DNA of 64,000 bases from DASZBR01 sp035943935 (GCA_035943935.1 DASZBR010000006.1:186001-250000); one strand, 5' to 3'. Shown: positions 1-8,280, numbered from the stretch's first letter. Numbers and translations are program-made. The notes: generated by a model not told the origin, from the sequence alone.

Positions 1-865
1 AAAAACCAGGAACTTTTTTCAAATCTGAAATTTTAAGAATATCGCGGTTTAGCGCAATTGCTCTTATCACTTCTTTTCCCGCACCACTCGCTTGTGCATA
101 TTTTATAGTATTAATTTTTAATTCTTTAGCGGTTTCTGTTGAAGCGAACAGTGATTTTCTTACTGCAACTTGATAGTTATCGTGATAAAAAATCACACTA
201 TTACCATGTTTCCAAATACCGCCAGCCGCCGCCGTTATGGGAACGTTTAATGTTGGAAATCCACCTGGTGCTCTATCCCCGGTGGCTACATCTTTAGCGT
301 CCCAGGGTGCCGTTCCACAACACGTTATATGTTGATGTTTTTCAGATAATCTTTCTAAAAATGTTTTTTCCTGATCATGCTTTTCAGCTTCCGCACGATC
401 ATCAGTACCACATGCTTCTAACGTCACAAAAAATTCACTATCTCGCTTAGGCAAAGCTGTTTTAAAATCTTCTATTATTTTGTCAAAATTACCACCGAGT
501 ATTTCTTCACTAGACCCATGTTCATTGCACAAGCCATACACCCACCCATTGCCATGCCCCATGATAAATAATTTAGGGGTGTTTTCGAATATATCAGCGA
601 CGTGAGGTAATGCTCGTTTTAATTCAATCAAGCTGTTATACATTATTCGTCCGCTGTTATCACAATCATCAAAAAGATAATATTTTAAATCTGAGCCGTC
701 TAAATATACTCCAATTGACACATACTGTTTTTTAAAGCGTTCTTTTATCCAAAGATTTTCATGGACACCTCTTTGGTCTTGAGGAATAGAAGGTACAGAA
801 GTACCTGGTTTAAATATCAGAATTTCTACTGCAGATTTGGGTGTTACTTCTGGTTTCTGGTCCAT
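1..865 (-). CDS. Putative clan CD (caspase-fold) cysteine protease, 3' end outside window
   Basis: Open frame running from an ATG at 865 off the window edge (288 codons visible, no stop). The start has an AAGGGGGG Shine-Dalgarno 8 nt upstream. Two short motifs stand out: a hydrophobic strand followed by His-Gly (KLFIMGHGNG, His104) and a second strand followed by Ala-Cys (FFVTLEACGTDD, Cys152). A His-Gly then Ala-Cys pair, each after a beta strand, is the signature of clan CD peptidases (legumain, caspase, gingipain, C80). No signal peptide is seen, so the protein is cytosolic or is exported by a dedicated system. A PmrA-like box lies about 30 nt upstream. Role as a secreted effector is inference; the fold assignment rests on the two motifs only. 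Confidence 0.55.
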   Translation of the reverse strand, partial: MDQKPEVTPKSAVEILIFKPGTSVPSIPQDQRGVHENLWIKERFKKQYVSIGVYLDGSDLKYYLFDDCDNSGRIMYNSLIELKRALPHVADIFENTPKLFIMGHGNGWVYGLCNEHGSSEEILGGNFDKIIEDFKTALPKRDSEFFVTLEACGTDDRAEAEKHDQEKTFLERLSEKHQHITCCGTAPWDAKDVATGDRAPGGFPTLNVPITAAAGGIWKHGNSVIFYHDNYQVAVRKSLFASTETAKELKINTIKYAQASGAGKEVIRAIALNRDILKISDLKKVPGF

Positions 866-895
866 AGGTAAAGCCCCCCTTCTTAGCTGATCTGT

Positions 896-912
896 ATTAA
901 GGTTTTCTTAAG
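896..912. promoter_or_regulatory. Imperfect PmrA box
   Basis: ATTAAGGTTTTCTTAAG matches cTTAA-N2-TT-N2-cTTAA except for the first base. It lies between the protease-like gene (start 865, minus) and the plus-strand operon at 1049. Read on the minus strand, the hexamer 10 nt downstream is TAAGAA, a poor -10 that would leave almost no leader. On the plus strand a TATAGT lies 4 nt downstream. Which gene it serves is therefore unclear. Confidence 0.5.
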
Positions 913-1048
913 ACATTATAGTCTTACTCTCTACGGTATTGGCGCTAAGTTTACAGAACTTTGCCACTTTTTGAGGAAAAACACAGTGTTTATGCAGAGT
1001 CATTGCTGCTAAACTAGCAATTATCCCTATTCATTGAAGGAAGTATGC

Positions 1049-1273
1049 ATGACTAAACCCTCTGAGTTCGTCTATACACTCATCTGGATTGCGATTATTC
1101 TTGGCGTAGTCTTGTGGCTAGGTTTCTTGTTTATTGGACTTGCGTTTAATCCCTTCGCGTTATTTGCCGGGCTTATTTTCCTAGTAATTATCATGCTAGT
1201 TTTTTTCAAGATATATCAGGAACAAAAAGATGATAAAGAAAGTGAACACTACTCTAAACATATCGATAAGTGA
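1049..1273 (+). CDS. Small two-helix membrane protein upstream of ybjQ-like gene
   Basis: A 74-residue protein with two hydrophobic segments (about residues 8-29 and 33-56 from the ATG) followed by a charged tail rich in Lys, Glu and Asp. The ATG at 1049 is preceded by GAAGGAAG at good spacing; an in-frame TTG at 1034 is possible but would lie inside that site. It ends 9 nt before the YbjQ-family gene and is probably co-transcribed with it, so a membrane partner for that protein is plausible. I do not recognise a named family. Confidence 0.75.
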   Translation: MTKPSEFVYTLIWIAIILGVVLWLGFLFIGLAFNPFALFAGLIFLVIIMLVFFKIYQEQKDDKESEHYSKHIDK

Positions 1274-1282
1274 GGATTTTTC

Positions 1283-1705
1283 ATGACCATATTAGTTTCT
1301 ACTCAAGATCAACTCGGCGATTACAAAATTGTAAAAACATTTGGACTCGTACGTGGTAACACTGTACGCAGTCGTAATATTGCGCGTAATATTTTAGGAA
1401 ATTTCCGCACAATGTTTGGCGGTGAAATTCCTGAATATACAAAACTATTAGCGGAGTCTCGTGAGCAATCGCTCGATCGCATGATTGCTGAAGCAGAAAT
1501 GCTGGGCGCGAATGCCATTCTCAGCGTCAGATTTATTACTTCTGAAGTAGGAACGGTCTGTTCTGAAATGTTGGCGTATGGCACTGCCGTAAGAGTAGAA
1601 AGTAATGGTAGTACCTCAACGAGCAATCCCTCGACAGTCGAAACAGGTAAGACGAAAGAGAAAAAAATAATTGAAGCCGATACCGATGGGGGATTAATTG
1701 AATAA
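1283..1705 (+). CDS. YbjQ/UPF0145 family protein
   Basis: The first ~110 residues carry the typical features of the UPF0145 (DUF74, YbjQ) family: GLVRGNTVRSRNI near the start, the GGEIPEYTKLL block, repeated Arg/Glu helices with RMIAEAEMLGANAIL, then a terminal strand ending AYGTAVRV. Members are small, form oligomeric rings and have no firmly established function; some are described as heavy-metal-binding. A 30-residue charged tail (Thr/Lys/Glu) extends beyond the usual domain. It sits between a small membrane protein and an exported hydrolase, with its stop codon inside the next gene. Confidence 0.88.
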   Translation: MTILVSTQDQLGDYKIVKTFGLVRGNTVRSRNIARNILGNFRTMFGGEIPEYTKLLAESREQSLDRMIAEAEMLGANAILSVRFITSEVGTVCSEMLAYGTAVRVESNGSTSTSNPSTVETGKTKEKKIIEADTDGGLIE

Positions 1706-2762
1706 TCTTATGAAAAAAAATATCCTACGCATAAATATTCTGTTAACGGCTTGTCTATCATTTTTCATCCAACCTGCCCTTGCCTGCACAGGATTCGGCG
1801 CGATTACTCAATCGGGCACGATCATAGGCAAAAACCGCGATTACTTTTATGTTCCGCAAAAATTCGGTCGTGTTATACCACAGAAGAAATTCAATCATTG
1901 GTATGGAAATCCTTATCACCACAGCAATACTTTTTATGCACTCATGTCAGCTGAGAGTGTTTCGATGGGTGTTAATCAGCACGGTTTAACCGCCATTGAA
2001 GAAGATACGATAAGACCTCAACATGCGCAAAATGCGAAAGAATATAAACAAATTCAACAACAAGAAGGCACACCTGATGGATTGGTGTTATATGGCGTGT
2101 TACAAAACTTTAATTCTATTGATGAAATGACGCCCTATTTGTCCGCAATATTTACTAACGCGGCGCCTGATTTTTATCAGTTTTCAGATGCGAATAAAAT
2201 ATTAACGGTTGAAGTGGGTAATAAATCCACCTTTACTTATCATATACTGTCTAAAAAACAGGATTATTTTGCTCATACCAATACTTATCTTAGCCCCGAA
2301 TATAATGAACTTAATGATTTAATCCCAAATCATGAGAAAGTTTTTATTAGCTCACAAAATAGATTAAGCAGAATAAATTATTTGCTGTCGCATGCGACTG
2401 AGTTCAACATCAATAACGCATCAAGCTGGTTTATGAATACCCAATCTGATACATCAGAATGTCTGAATACCAGTCTGTTTAGATCTGATTTACACGGCGT
2501 GACGTCTATTAATAAAAATATTCCGAACGATAAAGCTGCCGGTACTGTAGCAACGATGATTGTGAATAATACAGGCGATTTTAAAAGCTCACAAATTTAC
2601 GTCATGATGATCGATTCTATTATCGTACAAAGTGATGGGAAACAATTAATCAAATATAATGCATTAAATACAAGCCTTGAAAACTTATTTAGCGGATCAC
2701 AACCAAAATTTGTTGAGCATGAATTTGTGAGAAATCCGCCGGTGGGTGGTGTTTGTAACTGA
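1698..2762 (+). CDS. Secreted linear-amide C-N hydrolase (choloylglycine hydrolase-like, Ntn fold)
   Basis: Begins with a signal peptide (MKKNILRINILL..., hydrophobic core, ending PALA) cut directly before Cys30, so the mature protein would start with Cys-Thr-Gly-Phe-Gly. An N-terminal cysteine after cleavage is the catalytic nucleophile of the choloylglycine/penicillin-acylase and acid-ceramidase-like Ntn hydrolases. The following IIGKNRDY and the later MGVNQHGLT are also family features. The likely site of action is the periplasm or outside the cell, on an amide substrate that cannot be named from sequence. TTG at 1698 has a GGGGG ribosome site and overlaps the previous gene by 8 bp; ATG at 1710 is the alternative start. 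Confidence 0.85.
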   Translation: MNNLMKKNILRINILLTACLSFFIQPALACTGFGAITQSGTIIGKNRDYFYVPQKFGRVIPQKKFNHWYGNPYHHSNTFYALMSAESVSMGVNQHGLTAIEEDTIRPQHAQNAKEYKQIQQQEGTPDGLVLYGVLQNFNSIDEMTPYLSAIFTNAAPDFYQFSDANKILTVEVGNKSTFTYHILSKKQDYFAHTNTYLSPEYNELNDLIPNHEKVFISSQNRLSRINYLLSHATEFNINNASSWFMNTQSDTSECLNTSLFRSDLHGVTSINKNIPNDKAAGTVATMIVNNTGDFKSSQIYVMMIDSIIVQSDGKQLIKYNALNTSLENLFSGSQPKFVEHEFVRNPPVGGVCN

Positions 2763-2770
2763 TTTATCCC

Positions 2771-2800
2771 AAAAAAAGGGGAGTCACACTCCCCTTTTTC
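2771..2800. terminator. Bidirectional intrinsic terminator
   Basis: AAAAAGGGGAGT, a CAC loop, then ACTCCCCTTTTT forms a strong hairpin with A and T runs on both sides. It lies between the converging ends of the amide hydrolase gene (2762) and the repeat-protein gene (2815), so it can stop transcription from either direction. Confidence 0.9.
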
Positions 2801-2814
2801 ATAAATCATCTTGA

Positions 2815-3507
2815 CTATTTACCAAGTCCTTTCTGATCTCTCATGGCTTCTGCGTGAGCTGCAATTTTTTGACAAACAAATTGTGCAAGCTTTCCTTCTT
2901 CATGGAAATTAAATTTTTCCTCAGGAAATTTCATGATGTCATCAAACGTAATCAATTTATTACGTAATGCGTACAACCCTGCACCACGATCGGCATTAAA
3001 CAGTGCTTCAATATGGCCTACGGGTAATTGTGTATATTGATCGACTGTCAATAATTTTTCACGAAGAAGAATAATGCCAATTCCGTCAAAGGTTCTTCCT
3101 AATCCACGGATACCACCATTGCCTTTCGTAGTTTCTCGCCACGCGGTTAAATAATCCACATGCATTGTTGTTGGCATGCTAAGCAGTTCATCAACAGATA
3201 ACACTCTATCAACTAACGCTCTTAGCCCTATATTATGCTGGCTACTTTGAATAAAAAAGTAGTCAATGAGGCCTCCATCAAATTTTTCGCGGAGTTGTTT
3301 TGCTTGCTCTTCAGTAATAAGGCGCTTAGTCAACAAAACATTTAACGCGTCACGTTCCTGTCTTACCCGTGCGTCAAAAAAAGCTCTTTCCAATAGCTCT
3401 TCAGTAACATCTTCTAGCTTAACAAAATTGTTGGGATCTAAACTAATCGTAACGGGAGGCAATCCTAAATCCTCATCAGACGATTCTGTCGAATCTCGTT
3501 CATTCAT
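2815..3507 (-). CDS. Repeat-containing candidate effector under a PmrA box
   Basis: A 230-residue soluble protein of no named family. It contains four copies of a ~18-residue pattern: a Leu-rich stretch, Lys/Arg-Leu-[Ile/Leu/Ser]-[Thr/Val], an acidic helix start and a final Leu-Pro or similar (about residues 55-72, 94-112, 144-162 and 177-195; for example GIILLREKLLTVDQYTQLP). The N terminus is acidic and disordered-looking. The start has a GGAGTG site. Upstream is the best PmrA-box promoter of the window. This points to co-regulation with virulence or secretion functions as in Legionella and Coxiella; a Dot/Icm effector role is inferred. Confidence 0.7.
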   Translation of the reverse strand: MNERDSTESSDEDLGLPPVTISLDPNNFVKLEDVTEELLERAFFDARVRQERDALNVLLTKRLITEEQAKQLREKFDGGLIDYFFIQSSQHNIGLRALVDRVLSVDELLSMPTTMHVDYLTAWRETTKGNGGIRGLGRTFDGIGIILLREKLLTVDQYTQLPVGHIEALFNADRGAGLYALRNKLITFDDIMKFPEEKFNFHEEGKLAQFVCQKIAAHAEAMRDQKGLGK

Positions 3508-3541
3508 TCTAATTCACTCCTATAGTTTAATAAGCAAGGAT

Positions 3542-3574
3542 ATTATACAAAGCTAAGCTTAAGGAAACCTTAAG
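3542..3574 (-). promoter_or_regulatory. PmrA-box promoter (box 3558-3574, -10 TATAAT 3542-3547)
   Basis: On the minus strand the box CTTAAGGTTTCCTTAAG is a full match to cTTAA-N2-TT-N2-cTTAA. Exactly 10 nt downstream is a perfect TATAAT, and the ATG of the repeat protein follows about 35 nt later. The same box-10 nt-minus-ten spacing recurs at 25426-25458 and 32787-32819, which argues for a functional activator site. Confidence 0.8.
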
Positions 3575-3628
3575 GATGGCGGACGAAACTCAAAAAAACT
3601 TATGGTGAGGCATGAGCCTGTATAGTAA

Positions 3629-3648
3629 GGGCGTAATTCATTACGCCC
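3629..3648. repeat. Perfect 9-bp palindrome after the antitoxin gene
   Basis: GGGCGTAAT, TC, ATTACGCCC. It lies just past the stop codon of the HigA-like gene (3655, minus strand). It could act as a terminator, but the following minus-strand sequence (TTACTATAC) is only moderately T-rich. The loop of 2 nt suits a DNA palindrome at least as well. Confidence 0.5.
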
Positions 3649-3654
3649 GTTTAG

Positions 3655-3990
3655 CTAAATAATGGACTCTATGCCCTTTTTTTCTGCAAGAATTAAAAGC
3701 TTTAATGCAGCGCCACTGGGCTTACGTTCTCCTCGCTCCCATTGCTTAACGGCAGCAAGACTAACATTAATAATTTTTGCAAATACTGGCTGGCTAATGT
3801 GTGCGTGCTCTCGGATCGATTTAATTTTTTTTGCAGGCAAATCGTGTATTGGAGAAAGACAAAGAGCATCAAACACTCGCATGGTGATTAAATCCATGGC
3901 ACCTACCTTATGTAACGCTTTCGCCATATTATGTGCCTCATGTAATAACCTTTTTCCAGTTTTATCCATTTTCTTGACACCCCTCTTCAT
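3655..3990 (-). CDS. XRE-family antitoxin (HigA-like)
   Basis: A 111-residue protein whose C-terminal half is a helix-turn-helix of the Cro/CI type: REHAHISQPVFAKIINVSLAAVKQWERGERKPSGAALKLL. The Trp-Glu-Arg-Gly-Glu-Arg-Lys-Pro end of the recognition region is typical of antitoxins paired with RelE/HigB toxins. It overlaps the toxin gene by 29 bp and follows it, the usual order in higBA loci. A GAGGTG site precedes the ATG at 3990; ATG at 3969 is possible. It should neutralise the toxin and repress the operon. Confidence 0.85.
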   Translation of the reverse strand: MKRGVKKMDKTGKRLLHEAHNMAKALHKVGAMDLITMRVFDALCLSPIHDLPAKKIKSIREHAHISQPVFAKIINVSLAAVKQWERGERKPSGAALKLLILAEKKGIESII

Positions 3991-4357
3991 GCTTCACCTC
4001 AATTAATTCGTTTTCATTGAGCAACTTATGCAAATAAATGTCACTCATTCCAAAGTAATATTCTGCAAGTTTTTGATAAGCCGCTGCTTCTCGTGTACTG
4101 ATATTTTCTCTGTCTTTTTTTGAGAACCCAAAAATAAATATTGCTCGCTTACCTTCGTTAAAAGCAAGCAGCGTTCTGTGCCCTCTTCGCTTGCCCTGCC
4201 CACTCCTTGCGATTCGTTTTTTGATTAAGCCTCTTCCCAACTCACCATCAATTAATCCCGCATGAATTTCCTTTGCTGCTTCATATAACTGTGAGCTTTG
4301 AATTCGTTCCTTTTTTGCCCATCGCGCAAAATCCTTTGTTTTCAACACTCTTATCAT
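3962..4357 (-). CDS. RelE/HigB-family toxin
   Basis: Matches the RelE-like toxin group exemplified by YgjN: start MIRVLKTKDFARWAKKE, then GELGRGLIKKRIARSGQGKRRGHRT, and FIFGFSKKDRENIS. These are the conserved basic GKxxGxRT and GFxKxxxxNI blocks. Such toxins are ribosome-dependent or free mRNA endonucleases. The ATG at 4357 is preceded by GGCGGGG. An AGTAT-A-ATACT palindrome at 4372-4382, directly upstream, could be the operator bound by the antitoxin. The paired antitoxin overlaps its 3' end. Confidence 0.82.
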   Translation of the reverse strand: MIRVLKTKDFARWAKKERIQSSQLYEAAKEIHAGLIDGELGRGLIKKRIARSGQGKRRGHRTLLAFNEGKRAIFIFGFSKKDRENISTREAAAYQKLAEYYFGMSDIYLHKLLNENELIEVKHEEGCQENG

Positions 4358-4650
4358 AATTAACCCCGCCAAGTATAATACTCAGTATCCTACATATCAA
4401 GAAAAATTTCTCAGGACAGTAAAAGTGGCAAGCTAAATGGGGGGAGGTGAAAGTGGTATATAAATCGTACAACGCGTTTAAATCTATTCATAATCTATCC
4501 TCACAAAGTTGTTATTACTAACGGTGTGAGGATAGTACGGCATATAAAAAAATAATTAAATGGATAATTTAAAATTATTGTACTAGGTAACTTTAACAAG
4601 ACTGATACAATAATAGCGTAACTTTATTTTCTTCTCTCCAGGAGAACCCC
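4358..4650. other. Intergenic region with a 10-bp inverted repeat (4495-4504 / 4526-4535)
   Basis: A 293-bp gap between the divergent toxin and FAD-reductase genes, with no credible coding frame. It holds CTATCCTCAC at 4495-4504 and its exact inverted copy GTGAGGATAG at 4526-4535 (21-nt loop). An extended -10 (TGATACAAT, 4603-4611) about 40 bp before the FAD-reductase start is the best promoter candidate there; no good -35 is visible. Confidence 0.5.
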
Positions 4651-5844
4651 GTGATATTTGATGCAATTGTTGTAGGTTCAGGTCCAGCAGGAGCAACAGT
4701 CGCATCACTTCTTTCGCAAGCGGGTTGGTCAGTTGCTATTGTTGAGAAAAAAACATTCCCGCGCCGTAAAGTCTGCGGTGAATTTATATCCGCAACCAGC
4801 TTACCCTTGCTAGAAAGATTAGGTATTGCTGATTTTTATCTTACACACAGTGGACCTGAAATACGCCGCGTTGGATTCTTTGCTGCAGATGCACTCCTCT
4901 CTTCGGTAATGCCACCCGTTGATCGCTCCGTAAATCATTGGGGTCGCGCATTGGGTCGAGAACATCTAGATAGTGCATTGTTGAATATAGCCGTTCATGC
5001 GGGTGCAAAATTGTGGCAACCGTGGAATGTCAAAGCTGTACAACGCAATGGAGATTTATTTACCTGTGCTATTACCTCTGGCGATAACATCGAAAAAATA
5101 TCAGCGCGAACAATAATCATGGCACACGGTTCATGGGAACGCAGTATTGTTGAGCCACACATTACTTATCCTCACAAAAAATCAGATCTTTTGGCGTTTA
5201 AAGCACATTTTAAACATTCTGATCTGGCGACTGATCTGATGCCACTACTTGCATTTCCCGGTGGTTACGGCGGAATGGTTCATACGGATAATGGACGAAT
5301 TACACTTTCGTGCTGTATTCGTCGAGATGTTTTACAAAATATAAGACAGCAATATCCAGGATTATCTGCAGCCGAAACCGTTCTGAAACATATACAATTA
5401 TCTTGCCTGGGTGTGCGACAAGCGTTGAAGCATGCAGAACGCGATGGAGAGTGGTTAGCCGTTGGACCCATCCGACCCGGTATCCGTAAATGTTATACCG
5501 ATGGGATTTTTTTCGTGGGAAATACGGTAGGCGAAGCGCATCCCATTGTTGCAGAAGGTATTAGCATGGCAATGCAATCTGCGTGGCTACTTTCACAGAA
5601 TTTGTTGACACATCAAAATAAAATACTAGCAGCTAAAAATTATACGCAACAATGGCATGCGAACTTTGCTAAGCGTATTTATGCCGCATCACTGTTTGCA
5701 CAATTCGCCATGCGCCCCTCCGCCGTTGCGCTACTATTGCCGATACTGAAAAAATTTCCTGGCCTGCTGACCTTCGGCGCAAAATTAAGTGGAAAAACTA
5801 CTTCCATAGAATCAATTTCCATCGAAAAGGAAAGCGCCATTTGA
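4651..5844 (+). CDS. FAD-dependent oxidoreductase, geranylgeranyl-reductase family
   Basis: 397 residues. The Rossmann FAD motif GSGPAG is at residues 9-14, followed by the acidic strand-2 end (VEKK), a Cys-Gly-Glu-Phe block (KVCGEF), and the second FAD motif VGNTVGEAHPIVAEGISMAMQSA. This is the layout of the GGR/flavin hydroxylase family. The GTG start at 4651 has a CAGGAGA site. The gene converges on a methyltransferase and a type III polyketide synthase, with a 47-bp 3' overlap. In Streptomyces srsABC, a type III PKS, a methyltransferase and a flavoprotein hydroxylase together make phenolic lipids. A role oxidising or reducing the PKS product is therefore the best inference. Confidence 0.82.
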   Translation: MIFDAIVVGSGPAGATVASLLSQAGWSVAIVEKKTFPRRKVCGEFISATSLPLLERLGIADFYLTHSGPEIRRVGFFAADALLSSVMPPVDRSVNHWGRALGREHLDSALLNIAVHAGAKLWQPWNVKAVQRNGDLFTCAITSGDNIEKISARTIIMAHGSWERSIVEPHITYPHKKSDLLAFKAHFKHSDLATDLMPLLAFPGGYGGMVHTDNGRITLSCCIRRDVLQNIRQQYPGLSAAETVLKHIQLSCLGVRQALKHAERDGEWLAVGPIRPGIRKCYTDGIFFVGNTVGEAHPIVAEGISMAMQSAWLLSQNLLTHQNKILAAKNYTQQWHANFAKRIYAASLFAQFAMRPSAVALLLPILKKFPGLLTFGAKLSGKTTSIESISIEKESAI

Positions 5845-6502
5845 GTTCGTAATTTTCAATGCCTGCTTGATTTAAAAATAATTTCCATTCTGCGCGCGTA
5901 AATCCTCGGCGTATTGAAATTAACCCATCATGCGTAATTAATCGATTTCGAAACAATAGCGGACTGATGACAGCATACAGCCAATACGCTAAACGATGCC
6001 TATGCAGATCATTAATAATAATAGCTTTATTAGCGATTAAATAAGCTTGTCGTAAAAACTCCACTAACTCCTCATTACTCATATGGTGGCATACTAATGT
6101 GGCTAAAATAATATCCACGCTATTTTTGGCTGCGTTAAGCTCAGGATTTTTTTGTAACTCAAACGTAACGCGCAATGCTCCGTTCTTTCTTTGCCAAGCA
6201 TGCAGTGACTGCTCAGACTCGACTATTGCTTCCGGTGAGACATCCACACCATGCATTTTCATCTGGGGAAAAAATCGACTTAAATATAATATAAACAAAC
6301 CACCACCACATCCAATATCCAACAGTGTCGATTCTTTTGAACATTTCTTGAGCGTATTTACGGTGTTCCTGAAAAAACCTAAGAGCTTATTTACCTGAAA
6401 TAATTTTTTTAAACACTGAATATATTCATCATGGCTATAATAATCAGGACCTAAATCCATTAATTCTTTTTCTTGCGATCGCTCAGCGAATGAACTAAAC
6501 AT
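5798..6502 (-). CDS. Class I SAM-dependent methyltransferase (PKS-associated)
   Basis: 234 residues with the class I motif I LLDIGCGGGLFILYLS, an acidic end of strand 2 (GVDVSPEAI) and the later ILATLVCHHM block, all typical of small-molecule methyltransferases. It starts inside the end of the type III PKS gene (8-bp overlap), so the two form an operon and the PKS product is the likely methyl acceptor. Its 3' end runs 47 bp into the 3' end of the opposite-strand FAD reductase, so the two transcripts can pair. Confidence 0.85.
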   Translation of the reverse strand: MFSSFAERSQEKELMDLGPDYYSHDEYIQCLKKLFQVNKLLGFFRNTVNTLKKCSKESTLLDIGCGGGLFILYLSRFFPQMKMHGVDVSPEAIVESEQSLHAWQRKNGALRVTFELQKNPELNAAKNSVDIILATLVCHHMSNEELVEFLRQAYLIANKAIIINDLHRHRLAYWLYAVISPLLFRNRLITHDGLISIRRGFTRAEWKLFLNQAGIENYELKWRFPFRWKLILWK

Positions 6503-7595
6503 GATGTGCTTTTAGTAACATAGATTCTAACGTAAGGCCTGGACCAAATGCACAGCTAAAAATATTTTTATGATGATCCTGTGATGCCAGGTCATTCCAA
6601 ATAGCTTTTAATACAAACAAAATAGTCGCTGAAGACATATTTCCATATTTCTTGAGAATATTATAGGAATATTTATTGTGCTCAGGAGTAAGGTTCAACG
6701 CTTTTTCACAGGCGTGTAATATTTTTATCCCACCCGGATGAATGGCAAAAAAATCAATATCGTTTAAGACAAGTCCCCCTTGATGTAATAATTTTTGAAA
6801 GAATTTCTCAATGCCCTGATTAATAATGTCAGGAACATAGCTGCTTAATACAATATCAAAACCGCTGTCTGCAATTTCCCATGCCATAGATTGTTCTGTC
6901 TGAGGAACCAAATCACAATGAAAACCCTCTAGTGTTAAATATTTTTTGTGTTTAGTTTCACTCTTGCCCTGAATAAGTATAGCTGCCGCGCCGTCAGCAA
7001 AAATCGAATTGGCAACGATATTGTCCAGGCTCATACCTTTTTGAAAATGAATGGTGCATATTTCAACACAGACAACCAAAACGGTGGCGTTCGGCTCTGC
7101 TGTACAGATAGCATCGGCGACTTTGATAGCGTTAAAAGCCCCATAACAACCCATAAAATTAATCGACGTGCGCTTTGTACTTGAATTAAGATTCAATTTT
7201 TGCACTATTTCAATATCTATCCCTGGCGCATACATGCCCGTGCAACTGACGGTAATAACATGCGTGATCTTTTCTAATTCATCGCTGTTCATATTTTCAA
7301 TCGCGGCAAGCGCAAGATGAATAGCATTATTTCGATATATTTTCATACGTACAGCAGTACTGGGAAAGGGAGTGTCAGGATTACCTGAAAAAAATTCAAT
7401 CTCATCGGCGTCAGATGTGCAGCTATTTAACACACTGTATCGCTGCTCGATTCCAGTTGCTCTGTACACTGATTTTAATAGCCTTTTTTCAACGGGTTTG
7501 AGTGCTAAGTGCAATGAGATTATTTCAGCAAGATTATCTTGCGGGTGAATGTACTTCGGATTAGCGGTACCGAATGAAACGATTGCTGACTTCAT
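6495..7595 (-). CDS. Type III polyketide synthase (chalcone/alkylresorcinol synthase family)
   Basis: 366 residues with the full catalytic triad of the family: Cys in FMGCYGAF (residue 150 from ATG 7595), His in FFAIHPGG (286) and Asn in KKYGNMSSAT (319). These enzymes are homodimeric, need no acyl carrier protein and condense a starter acyl-CoA with malonyl-CoA units to pyrones or resorcinols. The N-terminal part also has the expected VSCTGMYAPG. The ATG at 7595 is chosen over the TTG just before it. The methyltransferase overlaps its end and the FAD reductase faces it, as in known phenolic-lipid clusters. Starter and chain length cannot be read from sequence. Confidence 0.92.
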   Translation of the reverse strand: MKSAIVSFGTANPKYIHPQDNLAEIISLHLALKPVEKRLLKSVYRATGIEQRYSVLNSCTSDADEIEFFSGNPDTPFPSTAVRMKIYRNNAIHLALAAIENMNSDELEKITHVITVSCTGMYAPGIDIEIVQKLNLNSSTKRTSINFMGCYGAFNAIKVADAICTAEPNATVLVVCVEICTIHFQKGMSLDNIVANSIFADGAAAILIQGKSETKHKKYLTLEGFHCDLVPQTEQSMAWEIADSGFDIVLSSYVPDIINQGIEKFFQKLLHQGGLVLNDIDFFAIHPGGIKILHACEKALNLTPEHNKYSYNILKKYGNMSSATILFVLKAIWNDLASQDHHKNIFSCAFGPGLTLESMLLKAHHV

Positions 7596-7610
7596 CAATG
7601 TATTTCCCTA

Positions 7611-8177
7611 TTACTTAATCAAATAACTCTCTAAAATCTTTACGCGCGCCTCACGCTCACCCGTAACCTCAACAATTCTGGGATGATTAAAACCCGGAAA
7701 AATATCGCACGCTTCGTCTCGGTAGATTTTCTTAAAGCATTTATCGGCAAGTTTACGATATTCAGGATTTTCTTCAGAATATTTTATTGAATTTTCTTTA
7801 GATATAGGCAAAAAGATTATCAAATCTATATTATTTAACGCTTGTTTGACGTCAGCAAATTTTTCTGCAATTTCATTGTCCTCAATATCCATTTCATCTT
7901 GCTCTGCAATGCACATCGCATAGGCAATAAAATCTACTGGACAACGATCAAAAATAATATTTTTTTCTGTTGAATGTTTATTCAGCTGCTCAATACTGTA
8001 ATCCAATTGCTGTATTAAACTTTCAAGCGTAGGCTCGAGCGCTAATTCCATAATGCCTTCATCGAGTAATTGATAATACGGCTCAGTCTCTGTTTTATAG
8101 TCAGGATGAAGTTTAATAAAGTCTTCTATGAGAGTACTTTTGCCAATAAAATGTGTGCCAGAGACTGCGATGCGCAT
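7611..8177 (-). CDS. P-loop ATPase/kinase-like protein
   Basis: 188 residues with an N-terminal Walker A (MRIAVSGTHFIGKSTLI), an internal DRCPVDFIAY block like the DR[CS]xxD motif of NadR/thymidylate-kinase-like small kinases, and IDLIIFLPIS as the likely Walker B/strand 4. The size and motifs suit the AAA_28/nucleoside-kinase-like group that phosphorylates small molecules. It lies 15 nt upstream of the type III PKS gene on the same strand and may share its transcript. The ATG at 8177 has an AAGGGGAA site. Substrate unknown. Confidence 0.7.
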   Translation of the reverse strand: MRIAVSGTHFIGKSTLIEDFIKLHPDYKTETEPYYQLLDEGIMELALEPTLESLIQQLDYSIEQLNKHSTEKNIIFDRCPVDFIAYAMCIAEQDEMDIEDNEIAEKFADVKQALNNIDLIIFLPISKENSIKYSEENPEYRKLADKCFKKIYRDEACDIFPGFNHPRIVEVTGEREARVKILESYLIK

Positions 8178-8280
8178 ATTTTCCCCTTAAGTAAGTTGGC
8201 TGATTTTACCCTAAGTTTTATAGTAGTGTAAAAAAGCCGTATAACCCATCCTGTTTAGCCATTGAGTTGTCATTCTGTCC

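Noticed and set aside
1321..1626. Antisense frame over the YbjQ gene
   Set aside because: No ribosome site and no protein features; the plus-strand family match is clear.
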